A stretch of DNA of 61,499 nt. Origin: a virus. The translations under genes and the position numbers were made by a program. The notes beneath the pieces are model-generated. The model ran no database searches. It saw only the letters and a program-made list of their open reading frames with translations, and was not told where the DNA came from. The DNA lies in the IMG/VR virus record IMGVR_UViG_3300034198_020069, positions 1-61,499 of that record; one strand, written 5' to 3'. Below, one piece after another: positions 36,601 to 44,386 of the stretch. Numbering within the stretch: the first letter of the stretch is position 1; every line of letters begins with the position of its first letter.

Positions 36601-36606
36601 ATTCAT
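30646..36606 (-). CDS. giant tail/baseplate protein (1986 aa)
   Basis: The largest gene in the window. Residues about 548-565 read KKKGTIQGLKDILNIYG, and about 1005-1030 contain KDFTPAQTSLISGI and HLLERNKYP; both are landmarks of a very large virion protein family of T4-like Bacteroidota and marine phages. The rest is Ser/Asn/Thr/Tyr-rich beta sequence. The C-terminus ends with a short aromatic repeat (GKTYEWVNNKW) like those of the 360-aa protein at 40.7 kb. It probably bridges baseplate and fibres. Confidence 0.75.
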   Translation of the reverse strand: MNTIITNINPDIFSLQDYTFSDNNIIPNFNITSSFKPEEDYVEYFIYDLNNQLLAGLITRNYSFSNDPSIIETGGYSTMNLNPERDLIETGFDEGKYQIVYNFFKNQLSSNQEANFFIKEISPDRTELRLASNIIPTTLLTSEFPNFIQNLNSEVYFNEFYLNFGENKVLIGVNTLLDNGGDLLIKLYEPLPPQFNLKDTLWIVTKVSDSLAFDIELTPDFIFEDTSLTLRGPNLNLNLNDQINNSTPYVNYTDLTSTNYNTGSRNLKYQLNSILNERGIEINVDYSDYNNFIYLSSAQTRLENFYYKLKLIGDYTINSNLSPTGSVSSSYTTQNYDLWQNKIDEIVTTFDGYEYYLYFESGSNAWPKSNNTYPYINVSTGSFSGSNWFLSQSLVAEEYDRENYNNLVNSIPQYLRDDSSNSQYEFFIEMLGEMFDNIWVYYKDVTNKWDADNRLNYGVSKDLVATILKDLGLKIYQNSFSSMDLYTALLGVTPDGNTFPFPFITGSLPVLSGYEYINTKISASNEVIPLQDIEKSIYKRLYHNLPLLLKKKGTIQGLKDILNIYGIPSTILRINDFGSRNVIDNTQDLAEDRFNYAWNSSGSFLFSPWRINNYFQNVTDVPSSVLFRFKFERSLGIKITQNYQKTLWELNDGGRSRTSIRILYTGSGNPYTPYSNNILDPYYQYGTLNFIPDLDNIQLSASLYLPFFNNEWWDVMITNNNTEEFILHAGSYINGELYYFSSSINSSLSQWSEDYIPCLNSYYPGIAERPGPLYQEYRFYNTPLNEKSFKSFIKDPSSIEGNGFNSGSEQLLFRLPLGNELYINSGSIHPRITGSWENYESFSGDTSLASFVGTPIFVNNYETVYPNEPINGIKNRTTDRIKIVDMVLPSGSVLSKDISIQQNSSISESFTSNINQLEIAFSPQNEINDDIAGQIPGFNLGDILGDPRVIYDRNTSYNPLDRLREQYFLKYIHNYNIYDYIRLIKYFDNSLFKMIKDFTPAQTSLISGIVIKQHLLERNKYPIPKITPSSSIAYIGFNTASIVEDLTLTGSIGTNEDPIGNFTSTQGGAYADLSSSFNKTTITLNNGTSYQTEVGVPVGDSISYNLTQSFLGTNITPLGRVPFTQSNAQEFFNGELDGSNFIAEDGNLNGDNPYLKSEPLTPIYDLSSSILVKLTNESVDSLDIAYQDALTQLYNTNVAPGTFAAAFVYEPFGEYSGSYTVSMSFNNLYKMTDPSYTNFFYALEFNQLRVETSVGSGGAFNNSTLNTPSGYILYSASFNGNTTKSPFYYDITRPNDRTLSLLYSGSSGVINLIPSGTSYLLTSSINPNYPSPPGIGTIAFSQSAADTTDFTITLHYRSLLKYYFVGVKVNNIDDTSTDYTTLLSQCQSFLFNLTDVRSTRVSVGSYINSQPTNINVTPINRSTTMLNVGNFNRPGGGNEATNPIPSYNLRSFLINLGFNGDGSNIAFVTSSNQNILFLNVPGVNDDLTYSNYNAILNNALDVEGAQGYYDLDYSQGSLTPVNYDNIINAIKGSGSATLAPIQDYNWNLRRSIIPRYSGSKVTSKYYNIYTPVDNDWSGDESYGKTAAIDNNSNIAFNIDYIQGAYPEMANGTIINVKNIGIFNSENPSNITLIDQNTPSTFNFLIDQYLGYSQSSQIFSNDTSPILGNNLVTLDGTIGWPINSSYFIPRQQTISQNQGIFYTSSWAGSIYPNGGILFSNTSSIIYPQSIDSNGRYITASLSSDVNLANFSVVSTSLFISSNISRGEDWYITLYTGSAYPLPTFEEAYAGTNLSPYNSGSLNDYSKTFSLASQGIYKIKYFGVTQGPSAPFGSPYIMELDRQLPDSFKGIGSGSLSGPNSSLSMLIWKSNNIPQSIVIKNRLADFPSGIGEKGGYVIPDGFNNDLRGVLSIFRENNTPILGPKGELKLKLQTEISNSQTANALAGVSGNVNPIGWVPLNRPGFFQGETQNFEGKTYEWVNNKWILIS

Positions 36607-36941
36607 TATATAGTATTTAATTCTTCTAATCTTTGATTAAGAGATAGATTTTCTTGTCTTAATTGGGAAATTTCATTTAATAAAACTTGAATTTCTTCAT
36701 TAACTCTATCAAACTCAATATAAGCCCCACTTCGTTCTACTAAATAAGTATGAGAATTTATTGTCCCTTCTTTTGGTATCTGGAAGAATAATTCTTCATA
36801 TAAATTAAAAAATTCATCCACCCCGATTGTAGGAGTTTCAACATTAGAGGTACCCACAAGCTGAGTAAATGAAGTATCCACAGTATTAGTGAATCCATTT
36901 TTAGTAAATACATTTTTATTTAATGTTATAAGTTCAGCCAT
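36606..36941 (-). CDS. small structural protein with C-terminal coiled coil
   Basis: 111 residues. An N-terminal beta-like part (MAELITLNKNVFTKNGFTNT) and a linker precede a C-terminal coiled coil (EIQVLLNEISQLRQENLSLN). It overlaps the 374-aa gene by 8 bp and abuts the giant tail gene, suggesting stoichiometric co-assembly. Family not recognised. Confidence 0.6.
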   Translation of the reverse strand: MAELITLNKNVFTKNGFTNTVDTSFTQLVGTSNVETPTIGVDEFFNLYEELFFQIPKEGTINSHTYLVERSGAYIEFDRVNEEIQVLLNEISQLRQENLSLNQRLEELNTI

Positions 36942-38058
36942 TTATAATTTTAAAATTGTAATTATTATCCAATATTAAAGTTGTATCTCCTATTGTAGTT
37001 TGCATCAATATACAATAATACCTTTCAGGTTCCAACCCATTCATATAAATATCAAAAAAACTACTTTCTTCATCTGAAGAAATTAAAGTATATTTTTCAT
37101 CAAAATCAATTACCATTTCATTTGTATGTAAGTCCTTTACAGCGTAATAAGAGGAACCTGAAGGTAAATAATAATTAGTAGTATAAATAGAAGACGTTTG
37201 GAATGTTCTAGTAGGATATTGGGGACGAACATTTAATCTAAAACGTTGTATACTCTCAGGATAGAAAAATCCTGGATTGTTAGCTAAAGAAATATAAACA
37301 TCTGAATCATTAATTACAGTTTGAGTTGAAGAACCTGTATTCCATATAAAATCATTCCATCTAAATTCAAGTTGGGGTGGATAAATTGTATGAGTATCTA
37401 TAGAAAAATATTTTAATGTAGTTTGTTTATTAATATTATTAATAAACTCTTGTGAAGGATCTTGTCTTAAAATAAATCCATTATTATTCCAAACACTTCC
37501 TGTCCAATACTTAACTATATCAGTTACATTAAAATTTAAATCTAAATTAGACCTGTATGAAAAAGTTTGACTAGCAGAAGGAGTTACCCACCAAACACCC
37601 CCACCTGGATTTGATACTTCAAAGGAAGCTGTACTATTATTAGCAAAATTTGAAGTTTTCCAAGAAGTACTTCCTGAATAATTAGACCAAGTCCATGAAG
37701 CTCCATTTTGAACCTCAGGATATGAAGAATAAAACCCAGTACCCATATCCCAGGATTGAGATAAAGCATTTACTAATATTTTAGTATCAGTTTGGATACC
37801 TGTAGTATTAGCTACAAATAATTTTAAATAAACTTTCCAATCTTTATTTTTAATTAGAGATTGAGAAACATAACTGATATCATCAGAATTAAATTGAATA
37901 AGAGTTCTTGAGGTTTGAGGGGTATCACCTACTAACTTTAAAGGTCCTTCAATAAAATTAGTACTAGCTTCTAATATTTCATCTAACCCAGTATTCATAC
38001 TTGGATAAGCAGAATATAGAGTAGTGTCTTTTGTTGGGAATATTTTATATACGGCCAT
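36934..38058 (-). CDS. virion protein with DNRLRE-like beta domain
   Basis: 374 residues. The opening YKIFPTKDTTLYSAYPSMNT, then SRTLIQFNSDD and later FNVTDIVKYWTG, resembles the DNRLRE-type carbohydrate-binding or autotransporter-like beta-sandwich. Many Trp/Tyr residues suggest a sugar-facing surface. It is between gp6-like and giant tail proteins. A baseplate-attached host-recognition or stabilising role is inferred. Confidence 0.6.
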   Translation of the reverse strand: MAVYKIFPTKDTTLYSAYPSMNTGLDEILEASTNFIEGPLKLVGDTPQTSRTLIQFNSDDISYVSQSLIKNKDWKVYLKLFVANTTGIQTDTKILVNALSQSWDMGTGFYSSYPEVQNGASWTWSNYSGSTSWKTSNFANNSTASFEVSNPGGGVWWVTPSASQTFSYRSNLDLNFNVTDIVKYWTGSVWNNNGFILRQDPSQEFINNINKQTTLKYFSIDTHTIYPPQLEFRWNDFIWNTGSSTQTVINDSDVYISLANNPGFFYPESIQRFRLNVRPQYPTRTFQTSSIYTTNYYLPSGSSYYAVKDLHTNEMVIDFDEKYTLISSDEESSFFDIYMNGLEPERYYCILMQTTIGDTTLILDNNYNFKIING

Positions 38059-38060
38059 GT

Positions 38061-39896
38061 TTAAAAATTTACTATACGTCCTTGAATGTCACTATCAGGA
38101 TATTTAACTTCAAATATCATTGGATCTAATGAAGGGTAAACAACACCATTTATGGTAGCTCCTTTAATATCATAAGCGTATTGAGAATACCCTAAATTTT
38201 CACCACTTAAATTAGTTATTTCAATTAATTTAACAGTTTGAACTCCTTCAATTTTATCTAAAAGAATACTAATATCTCTTAAAATAATAGGTTCATTAAT
38301 TTGCCAATTATCTCCTCTCCAAAAATCTTTTAAAGCATTAATACATTTAGTTAATACCTCATTTGAATTATAACCAGGTAAAACAATAATTTCAAAATTA
38401 ACATTTATATTAATAATAAAAGCATCTTTGATATTTAATATATTATTTGAAGAGTATTGAGATAAATAAGTTTTTAAATTTTGTTTTAAAGTAATTGTAG
38501 CGTTTTTAAGTTTTTTCTCATTATCATAAGATAAAACATATAAATCTAATAAATTATTTATATTATTCGAAGCTAATGAAGGTGTTATATAAGCTTTAGC
38601 TATATTACCATATCTAGAAGGCATTGATAAAGCCCTAACTAGATAATCATCAGAAGTAACATTTCTTAACTGAGTAGCAAAATTAGAAGAAGCATTTTGT
38701 CTTAACTCTTCAATAGTATCTCCATCTCCCCCACCATCAGCTGCTGTTATATTATTTACAGCAAGAGTTGCAAAAATATAATTAGCAGTATTGGTATTTA
38801 AACTTGGATTTAAAAACACAGGAGTACCCGAAGTTATAGTATTTATAGTATTCGCTGGCACATTTGACACAACACCTCCTCCTGTTAAATATCTAACAGT
38901 TAAGGTAGTATTAGATGGGGAAATACCATACGACTTAGTAAATATAAAATTTGAAGGAGAGAAAGCAGTTGTTAATTTAGTTTTCTCAAAAGGTAAACCT
39001 AATCCTACATTATCAGGGTTAGGAATTATGTTTTCATCTGTTATGGTAGGATCTCCAACTCCAAATTGTAATTGTAATGTAGTAGGGTTTAATAATCTAG
39101 TAGCAAATCTTCTCTGAACTGATTTTAATTGTAATAAATAAGGTACATCTCCAGTTTTAGTAGGATCTTCAATATTAGTATTTCTTATAGAATCAAATAC
39201 CATATCTTGAGCTAAATAATCAACCTCATACCATTTATTACCATCAGAATCTATAATATCTAAAATTCCCACAATTTGAGGAGAATTTATTTCAACGGTT
39301 TGGAAAGGTTGGGGATCCCCAAAAGTAAATGTAGTAGTATTAATATTAGCTGATATTGCTTTTCTAGTTTTTCTTAATAAGAAATAATTTACTGCATTAC
39401 CTGTTACACTATAAATTGTAACTTCTGTAGGATCCAAAGAAGAAGAAACGCTAAAATCAACAGGATCCTGAATTATAAATGATATACTTCCTGAGGCTGT
39501 TGAAGTTAATGTCGTATTTTCAGGTACATATAAAGCATACCTAAAATCAGGAATATAAGAACTACCTGAGGTTATAGCAGGAACTTGTTGATAAAAATCA
39601 ATATCTACTGTAGCTACTTGAGTTACATTAGGTTTATAACCTAACATATAAGCTAACTCAAATAAATTATTTGATTGTCGAGCATATTGTAAATATGTTT
39701 CTTGAATTTGATTATCTAAATAAAAAGATAAAACATCTCCTACATAGGCCGCCATCTCCATAAACATAATACCTGGAGAGGTTGGACTAAAGTCATTATA
39801 AGTAGTAGGGAAATAGGTCCTAGCGTAATTTATTAAGCTGGACCTTAGTTCAGTAAAATCTTTATTTAAATATTGAATATTACGTTTAGTAGCCAT
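38061..39896 (-). CDS. baseplate wedge protein (gp6/gpJ-like)
   Basis: 611 residues. The N-terminal LNKDFTELRSSLINYARTYF ... SPTSPGIMFMEMAAYVGDVLSFYLDNQIQE is the diagnostic T4 gp6 opening. The middle has GDGDTIEELRQNAS and DDYLVRALSMP, typical of the gpJ core. It lies next to a gp25-like gene, as in contractile tails generally. It builds the wedge ring that couples baseplate change to sheath contraction. Confidence 0.9.
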   Translation of the reverse strand: MATKRNIQYLNKDFTELRSSLINYARTYFPTTYNDFSPTSPGIMFMEMAAYVGDVLSFYLDNQIQETYLQYARQSNNLFELAYMLGYKPNVTQVATVDIDFYQQVPAITSGSSYIPDFRYALYVPENTTLTSTASGSISFIIQDPVDFSVSSSLDPTEVTIYSVTGNAVNYFLLRKTRKAISANINTTTFTFGDPQPFQTVEINSPQIVGILDIIDSDGNKWYEVDYLAQDMVFDSIRNTNIEDPTKTGDVPYLLQLKSVQRRFATRLLNPTTLQLQFGVGDPTITDENIIPNPDNVGLGLPFEKTKLTTAFSPSNFIFTKSYGISPSNTTLTVRYLTGGGVVSNVPANTINTITSGTPVFLNPSLNTNTANYIFATLAVNNITAADGGGDGDTIEELRQNASSNFATQLRNVTSDDYLVRALSMPSRYGNIAKAYITPSLASNNINNLLDLYVLSYDNEKKLKNATITLKQNLKTYLSQYSSNNILNIKDAFIININVNFEIIVLPGYNSNEVLTKCINALKDFWRGDNWQINEPIILRDISILLDKIEGVQTVKLIEITNLSGENLGYSQYAYDIKGATINGVVYPSLDPMIFEVKYPDSDIQGRIVNF

Positions 39897-40303
39897 TAAG
39901 TAAAATTAATTTGTAATTGGTCTGAAATTGATGTATTTTGGATTCTATATTTAATAACTACATTATAAGAATTATCATCATATTGTTGATATACTTCTAA
40001 TTCATCTACTATAACATTTGGAAAATTTTGAGAAATTTTAGTTTGGATATTATCTTTTAAATCTTGAGTAGTATTATTTGTTATATTTTCAAAAATAAAA
40101 GATCTTAAACCTCCTCCAAAAGTTGGATTTAAATAAATCTCTCCTGGTTCAGTTAAAAAATAATTAATAAGATTTGTTTTTAGAGCTTCTTGAGTTGTGT
40201 AAGTTGTCTGAAAAACCCCATTTGAATTAAAAGGTAAAGACACCCCTACACCCACATCTCCACGTGTATCAATAGGAAATATTTTTTTCGCTCCAAATGC
40301 CAT
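39896..40303 (-). CDS. baseplate wedge protein (gp25-like)
   Basis: 135 residues. TEPGEIYLNPTFGGGLRSFI and FPNVIVDELEVY are signatures of the gp25/gpW-like baseplate protein family. It overlaps the gp6-like gene by one base, the usual pairing in contractile injection systems. It forms part of the sheath-initiating platform. The start MAFGAKKIFPIDT fits the family length. Confidence 0.9.
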   Translation of the reverse strand: MAFGAKKIFPIDTRGDVGVGVSLPFNSNGVFQTTYTTQEALKTNLINYFLTEPGEIYLNPTFGGGLRSFIFENITNNTTQDLKDNIQTKISQNFPNVIVDELEVYQQYDDNSYNVVIKYRIQNTSISDQLQINFT

Positions 40304-40306
40304 TAT

Positions 40307-40645
40307 TTATTTATTTAATAAACCTATTATCTGATCTAAACTTACATTACCTGCAGGTAAATCAGCACCCGGCATAACTCCTGTAGGATTAAAACCTGGT
40401 TGAGGAGCTAATCCTTGAAGATTTTCAGTTGTAAAAGATATTTCATTAGATCCTTTATTAAAACCTCCTACCATAGCTTCATACATAGCTTTTTTATCAA
40501 TTTTAGGAGTTTTAGGATGTTGTACAGATTCTTGAATTACATTTCTAGAACCTCTAACAGATTCTAAAACAATTTCCTTTAATTCCTCTTGAAAGACTTC
40601 TCTCACAGCTTGTTTTAACAATTCTTTTAAAGCATTAACTTTCAT
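40307..40645 (-). CDS. small protein with amphipathic N-terminus in baseplate cluster
   Basis: 112 residues. It begins MKVNALKELLKQAVREVFQE, a helix like those of the head-linked genes, then a Gly/Pro/Asn-rich tail ending VSLDQIIGLLNK. A T4-late-like element precedes it. Its presence among baseplate genes is unusual if the leader directs proteins to the prohead. Function is unknown. Confidence 0.55.
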   Translation of the reverse strand: MKVNALKELLKQAVREVFQEELKEIVLESVRGSRNVIQESVQHPKTPKIDKKAMYEAMVGGFNKGSNEISFTTENLQGLAPQPGFNPTGVMPGADLPAGNVSLDQIIGLLNK

Positions 40646-40647
40646 AT

Positions 40648-40656
40648 TTATAAATA
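40648..40656 (-). promoter_or_regulatory. late promoter-like element (palindromic)
   Basis: The sequence ATATTTATAAATAT reads as TATAAATA on both strands and lies 2 bp from the start codon of the 112-aa gene. Confidence 0.45.
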
Positions 40657-40664
40657 TTTTAATT

Positions 40665-41747
40665 TTAAATTTTTACACTCCAAGTTTTAGTAGAAGAATT
40701 CCAAAAATAAGTATTTCCATTTACATTAATAGATTCTCCATTATAAAATCCTTCCCTACCAACAGGATAGAAGGGAGTAGTAAATGTTATAGTAACGGGC
40801 TCCCATTTTTGACTTCTATCACTCCAGATATAAGTTTGATTATTAGTTGTATAATACTCATTATCATATAATCCTTTTCTACCCACAGGTGGATATAAGG
40901 TAATTACTGAAATTGAATTATCCAAATTTGAATCTAAAAATTGATCAATTTTAAATTTTACTTCATCTACTAATATTTGAGAGTCAGCACTAAATGAATA
41001 ATCTCCTATTATTTGAGTATTATCACTTCTTATACCTACCACACGCCTTCTGGGAAATGAAAATTTATTTTCTTTATCATATTCTAAAATTAATCTAAAA
41101 TTTTTATAATCTAGAGGATTATTAGAATTAGGATTTAAACTTTCATTTAAGGAAACTTTAGTTACACTATCTTCATTTATACTATCAATTTCACTATCTA
41201 AATTAATATTTAAACTTTCAAAATATTTTTCTTTTTCCTCATCACTCAAATTTTGGGATTGTTCATTAAGGCAAGATAATAATAAAATATTTAATTCATT
41301 CAATTTAGATTGAATGTTAGTAATAGATTTTCTAATTATAATAACAGAAGGAGTAACTGAATTTACAGCTCCTTGATTTTGATTAATTATATTAGATAAA
41401 GAATCTAATGTTGATGAAAAAGTTAATATAACCCCTAAAGGCACCCCAGCACCTGGAGGAACTGATGAGGGTATAGGAAGATTTTTTATAGTAGATGTAG
41501 CAGCATTTAAACTAGAGTTAATAATATTTAAAGTACTACTAGTTTGTGTTAAAGTTTTTAATGAAGTTTGGGTTTGGTTTAGAGCTTGAGTTAAGGAATT
41601 TTTTGTTAATATTATTTTTTGTAATTCCTCTTTAGAGGGGCATGAAGTCTTCAGCCTACTTAATAAAGGATCAATACCAGATTCAAAACTAACACTAGCT
41701 TTAATCGCATTTTTAACTAAAGAAGAAATAATAGGTCCAAAAGCCAT
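40665..41747 (-). CDS. baseplate/tail protein with aromatic C-terminal repeats
   Basis: 360 residues. The helical N-terminal half has Gln/Thr/Ser/Leu heptads (about 50-175). The C-terminus contains two related units: YPPVGRKGLYDNEYY ... TYIWSDRSQKWEP and YPVGREGFYNGE ... TYFWNSSTKTWS. The giant tail protein ends with a similar TYEWVNNKW unit. Such units may bind glycans or another tail protein. Overlaps its neighbour by one base. Confidence 0.6.
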   Translation of the reverse strand: MAFGPIISSLVKNAIKASVSFESGIDPLLSRLKTSCPSKEELQKIILTKNSLTQALNQTQTSLKTLTQTSSTLNIINSSLNAATSTIKNLPIPSSVPPGAGVPLGVILTFSSTLDSLSNIINQNQGAVNSVTPSVIIIRKSITNIQSKLNELNILLLSCLNEQSQNLSDEEKEKYFESLNINLDSEIDSINEDSVTKVSLNESLNPNSNNPLDYKNFRLILEYDKENKFSFPRRRVVGIRSDNTQIIGDYSFSADSQILVDEVKFKIDQFLDSNLDNSISVITLYPPVGRKGLYDNEYYTTNNQTYIWSDRSQKWEPVTITFTTPFYPVGREGFYNGESINVNGNTYFWNSSTKTWSVKI

Positions 41748-42976
41748 TATATTGTTTTATTTTGTTTAGATTTTAAAGTATTAAGTTTATTTTTAAGTAA
41801 ATTTATTTTAGCTAAAGCTTGTGTAGCTTGGGCATTAACATTAATAAAAGGAGTACCTGGAGGTAAAGAAGATAAAGTTGATAATTGATTAAAGACTCCT
41901 ATTAATTCTTCAAATAAAGCTGACAATAAATCAACAGTTTTATCTCCTAATAATAAAGGTTCCGTAGCATTTTTATCTCCTAAAAATAATTCTTTAGTCT
42001 GAATAACTGTTTGTTTAGAATCAATATTTACATTTTCAGTAGCGTTCAAATTAATAGATTTCTTAGAAAGAAATAGAATATGATCTTCATAAGCGTTAAA
42101 AACTAAACGACCTGAATTAAGAATTACTTGAGGTCTTTTATATAAATTTACCTCTTCAGGGGCATTAGATTTATAACTTTGGAATAAATTAGGAGAATTT
42201 AAAGGGATTTTTTGAAAACTAGTTAACCAAATAGAAGACTCCATATTATTAACATCTTCTACAATAGGAATCCAACCTTCATCATTTTGATTTCCTTGAC
42301 CATTTCTTAAAATAACTATAGGATCTCCATTTTCTCCTATTTCTGACCATGAATTTAAATTAGGTACAGTTGAACTAAAACGTAAACTACTTCCCCATCT
42401 ACTTTCAAAAATTCTATCCCCTTCAAAAGGTAATAAAGGATGTATATCAGATTTTTCAATAAAAGTTTTACCTAAGTATATCTCAGTAGATTGGTCTGTA
42501 ACTCTTCTAACACTTCCTATTTGAGTTTGTATATAGTCTTTTTGTTGGGAGGGTTGTAGTGTATTAGAATTTTGAGGAAAAGCATTATGGTGAGGATGAT
42601 TCCAAACTCCAACAACATTTATATAATAATTAGTTTGACTAGTTGTAAATTCTCCTATATTAGAATTAGGCAAAGTCAAAATATAAACTATCTCATTAAT
42701 TAATGGATAATTTTTAAGGGAAGGATCTAAGGGTTTAGCTATAGGTAAAATATTTTTATTAGTACTAGGGGAATTTACAACCTCATACTCTATAGTTCCT
42801 AAACCATTCCATTCACCTAATTCTTTAAACCTAGGATGTGTTTCATCTAATACTATACTAGTAACTCTACCTTTAACTACAAGATTTTGTAATTGATTTG
42901 AATTAAATAAACTAAAATTATTATTTTTATTTTTATTAGAGTTAGTATATAAAGATGAAATTCCTTTAGTTATCAT
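41747..42976 (-). CDS. baseplate hub/spike-like protein (gp5-type OB region)
   Basis: 409 residues. An N-terminal OB-like segment (VKGRVTSIVLDE ... LGTIEYEVV) is followed by HPLLPFEGDRIFESRWGSSL and SEIGENGDPIVILRNGQ, which recall conserved spike/hub proteins. The C-terminal beta-helix-like stretch (VFNAYEDHILFLSKKSINLNA ...) resembles a needle, then a coiled coil. No lysozyme domain is visible. A central-spike role is inferred. Confidence 0.65.
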   Translation of the reverse strand: MITKGISSLYTNSNKNKNNNFSLFNSNQLQNLVVKGRVTSIVLDETHPRFKELGEWNGLGTIEYEVVNSPSTNKNILPIAKPLDPSLKNYPLINEIVYILTLPNSNIGEFTTSQTNYYINVVGVWNHPHHNAFPQNSNTLQPSQQKDYIQTQIGSVRRVTDQSTEIYLGKTFIEKSDIHPLLPFEGDRIFESRWGSSLRFSSTVPNLNSWSEIGENGDPIVILRNGQGNQNDEGWIPIVEDVNNMESSIWLTSFQKIPLNSPNLFQSYKSNAPEEVNLYKRPQVILNSGRLVFNAYEDHILFLSKKSINLNATENVNIDSKQTVIQTKELFLGDKNATEPLLLGDKTVDLLSALFEELIGVFNQLSTLSSLPPGTPFINVNAQATQALAKINLLKNKLNTLKSKQNKTI

Positions 42977-42977
42977 T

Positions 42978-43304
42978 TTATTTTAAATTTTTAACAGCGT
43001 TTAATAATTGTTCTTTTTCTTCATCACTTATACCTAACTGAGTTGAAGATTCAGTATTATTAAGAGTTCTTTGAACCAAAGCAGCCATTTTAACTAAAAG
43101 ATCATCATTTTTAACTCCTATTTCTAAATATTCTTTAATAAGAGGTACAATTAATGTAGCATCCCCTATTTCTTCAATCATAGGTTTAAGTTCATTAATT
43201 AAAGCATTAATTTGTTTATCTTTTTTACGTTGGTTATCGTAAATCTCCTCTAAAATATTACTAAATGTTTTTCCTTTAAATACTTCTTTATTAAATGTTG
43301 TCAT
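42978..43304 (-). CDS. small helical protein (108 aa)
   Basis: It begins MTTFNKEVFKGKTFSNILEE, all helical with Lys/Glu/Leu; the centre reads IVPLIKEYLEIGVKNDDLLV. It is likely a small tail-assembly or baseplate accessory, from its position as the first gene of the late unit and its abutment with the spike gene (1 bp gap). No family recognised. Confidence 0.55.
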   Translation of the reverse strand: MTTFNKEVFKGKTFSNILEEIYDNQRKKDKQINALINELKPMIEEIGDATLIVPLIKEYLEIGVKNDDLLVKMAALVQRTLNNTESSTQLGISDEEKEQLLNAVKNLK

Positions 43305-43307
43305 ACC

Positions 43308-43315
43308 TATAAATA
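43308..43315 (-). promoter_or_regulatory. late promoter-like element
   Basis: The minus strand reads AAATATATTTATAGGTATG, with the start codon of the 108-aa gene 3 bp on. It overlaps the gap after the sigma gene. Confidence 0.4.
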
Positions 43316-43318
43316 TAT

Positions 43319-44047
43319 TTAATCAAACTTTATGTAACCATTTTCTAAATAAAATAAATAACCTTTATTAAAAATATATTTTAATTTATCAACCACTTTA
43401 GTTATACGTGGAGTTGTAACATCTGCTTGTTCTTTTATATAGATGTATAAAGCTTTTTTATTGAAAATATTAATATGTTCTCTTTTTCTGAATAACTCTA
43501 AAACTGCATCTGCTATTCGAGCATCATTAATATAGTCTTTACTTTTCTCCTTTACTGGAAATAACGTATAAATATTATCAGTACAATATTCAATATAACT
43601 ATCAATATATTTATTTAATTTACCTTGTGTAGTGGGTTCTTCATGTTCTTCATACATTTGTTCATCTAATGAATATGAATGAGTAATATTCTCATCAACT
43701 ACATCTAATGAAGACTTATCTATTTTCTTTTTATAATTTTTTTCATTTGATTTTATTAAATATCTTTTAGCTATAGTACCAAAAAATGAGTAAGCTTTAT
43801 ACCCTAATTCAGGATCGAACCTATACATTTTAGATAATAAAAATATTATTACTTCATGTTGTAAATCTTCTAAATTCTCTACTTCAGTATAATAATATTT
43901 AAAAGTATGAATCAAATTTTCAGTAAGTTTAAAGAAAGGATAATGTATATAATTTTGATAAATCTCGTTTTTTAATACTTCATCTTGTGTATTATTATAT
44001 AATACTATAGCCTCTTCAGTTTCAGAGGTGAAATAATTTTTACTCAT
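43319..44047 (-). CDS. late-transcription sigma factor (gp55-like)
   Basis: 242 residues. The central segment ENLEDLQHEVIIFLLSKMYR, then FDPELGYKAYSFFGTIAKRYL, is a sigma70 region 2 as in T4 gp55. The C-terminal helical part (ARIADAVLELFRKREHINIF ... ITKVVDKLKYIF) replaces the usual region 4. It would direct host RNA polymerase to the TATAAATA-type late promoters in this window. It overlaps the membrane-protein gene by 4 bp. Confidence 0.88.
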   Translation of the reverse strand: MSKNYFTSETEEAIVLYNNTQDEVLKNEIYQNYIHYPFFKLTENLIHTFKYYYTEVENLEDLQHEVIIFLLSKMYRFDPELGYKAYSFFGTIAKRYLIKSNEKNYKKKIDKSSLDVVDENITHSYSLDEQMYEEHEEPTTQGKLNKYIDSYIEYCTDNIYTLFPVKEKSKDYINDARIADAVLELFRKREHINIFNKKALYIYIKEQADVTTPRITKVVDKLKYIFNKGYLFYLENGYIKFD

Positions 44048-44316
44048 AATTTAACTTTAAATTTATTTAATATATTATTAAGTAATTTAATTCTATCAAA
44101 GAAAAATCCTATTTCATCATCTGATTTAAAAGTTCCTTTTACATCAATTTCTTGAATTCTCTCATCAATAAAAGTGATTACATCATCAAGTTCATTAAGA
44201 TAATTTTGATATGAAACCAAAATATCAACTGCTTTTTCGTTTTTTCTTAGGAGATTCCATATAATATAACCCATCACCCCTATTACTACTACTAATATTG
44301 AAATTAATATTTCCAT
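44044..44316 (-). CDS. single-pass membrane protein (90 aa)
   Basis: An N-terminal hydrophobic helix (about 2-22, ILISILVVVIGVMGYIIW) is followed by a charged helical domain (NYLNELDDVITFIDERIQEI). ATGA overlap with the sigma gene links their translation. Similar small membrane proteins accompany gp55-like genes in some T4-like phages; the function is unknown. Confidence 0.65.
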   Translation of the reverse strand: MEILISILVVVIGVMGYIIWNLLRKNEKAVDILVSYQNYLNELDDVITFIDERIQEIDVKGTFKSDDEIGFFFDRIKLLNNILNKFKVKL

Positions 44317-44343
44317 ATATTTTACGTGTTTTAAAGTGGAATA

Positions 44344-44364
44344 GGTCGTGTTAGTAACACGACC
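44344..44364 (-). terminator. hairpin after HD gene, probable terminator
   Basis: A 9-bp perfect stem (GGTCGTGTT with AACACGACC, 3-nt loop) lies in the 70-bp gap between the HD hydrolase and the membrane-protein gene. The T-tract after it on the minus strand is weak, so some read-through to the sigma gene is likely. Confidence 0.6.
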
Positions 44365-44386
44365 ATATCCTTTATAAAATTTTAAA

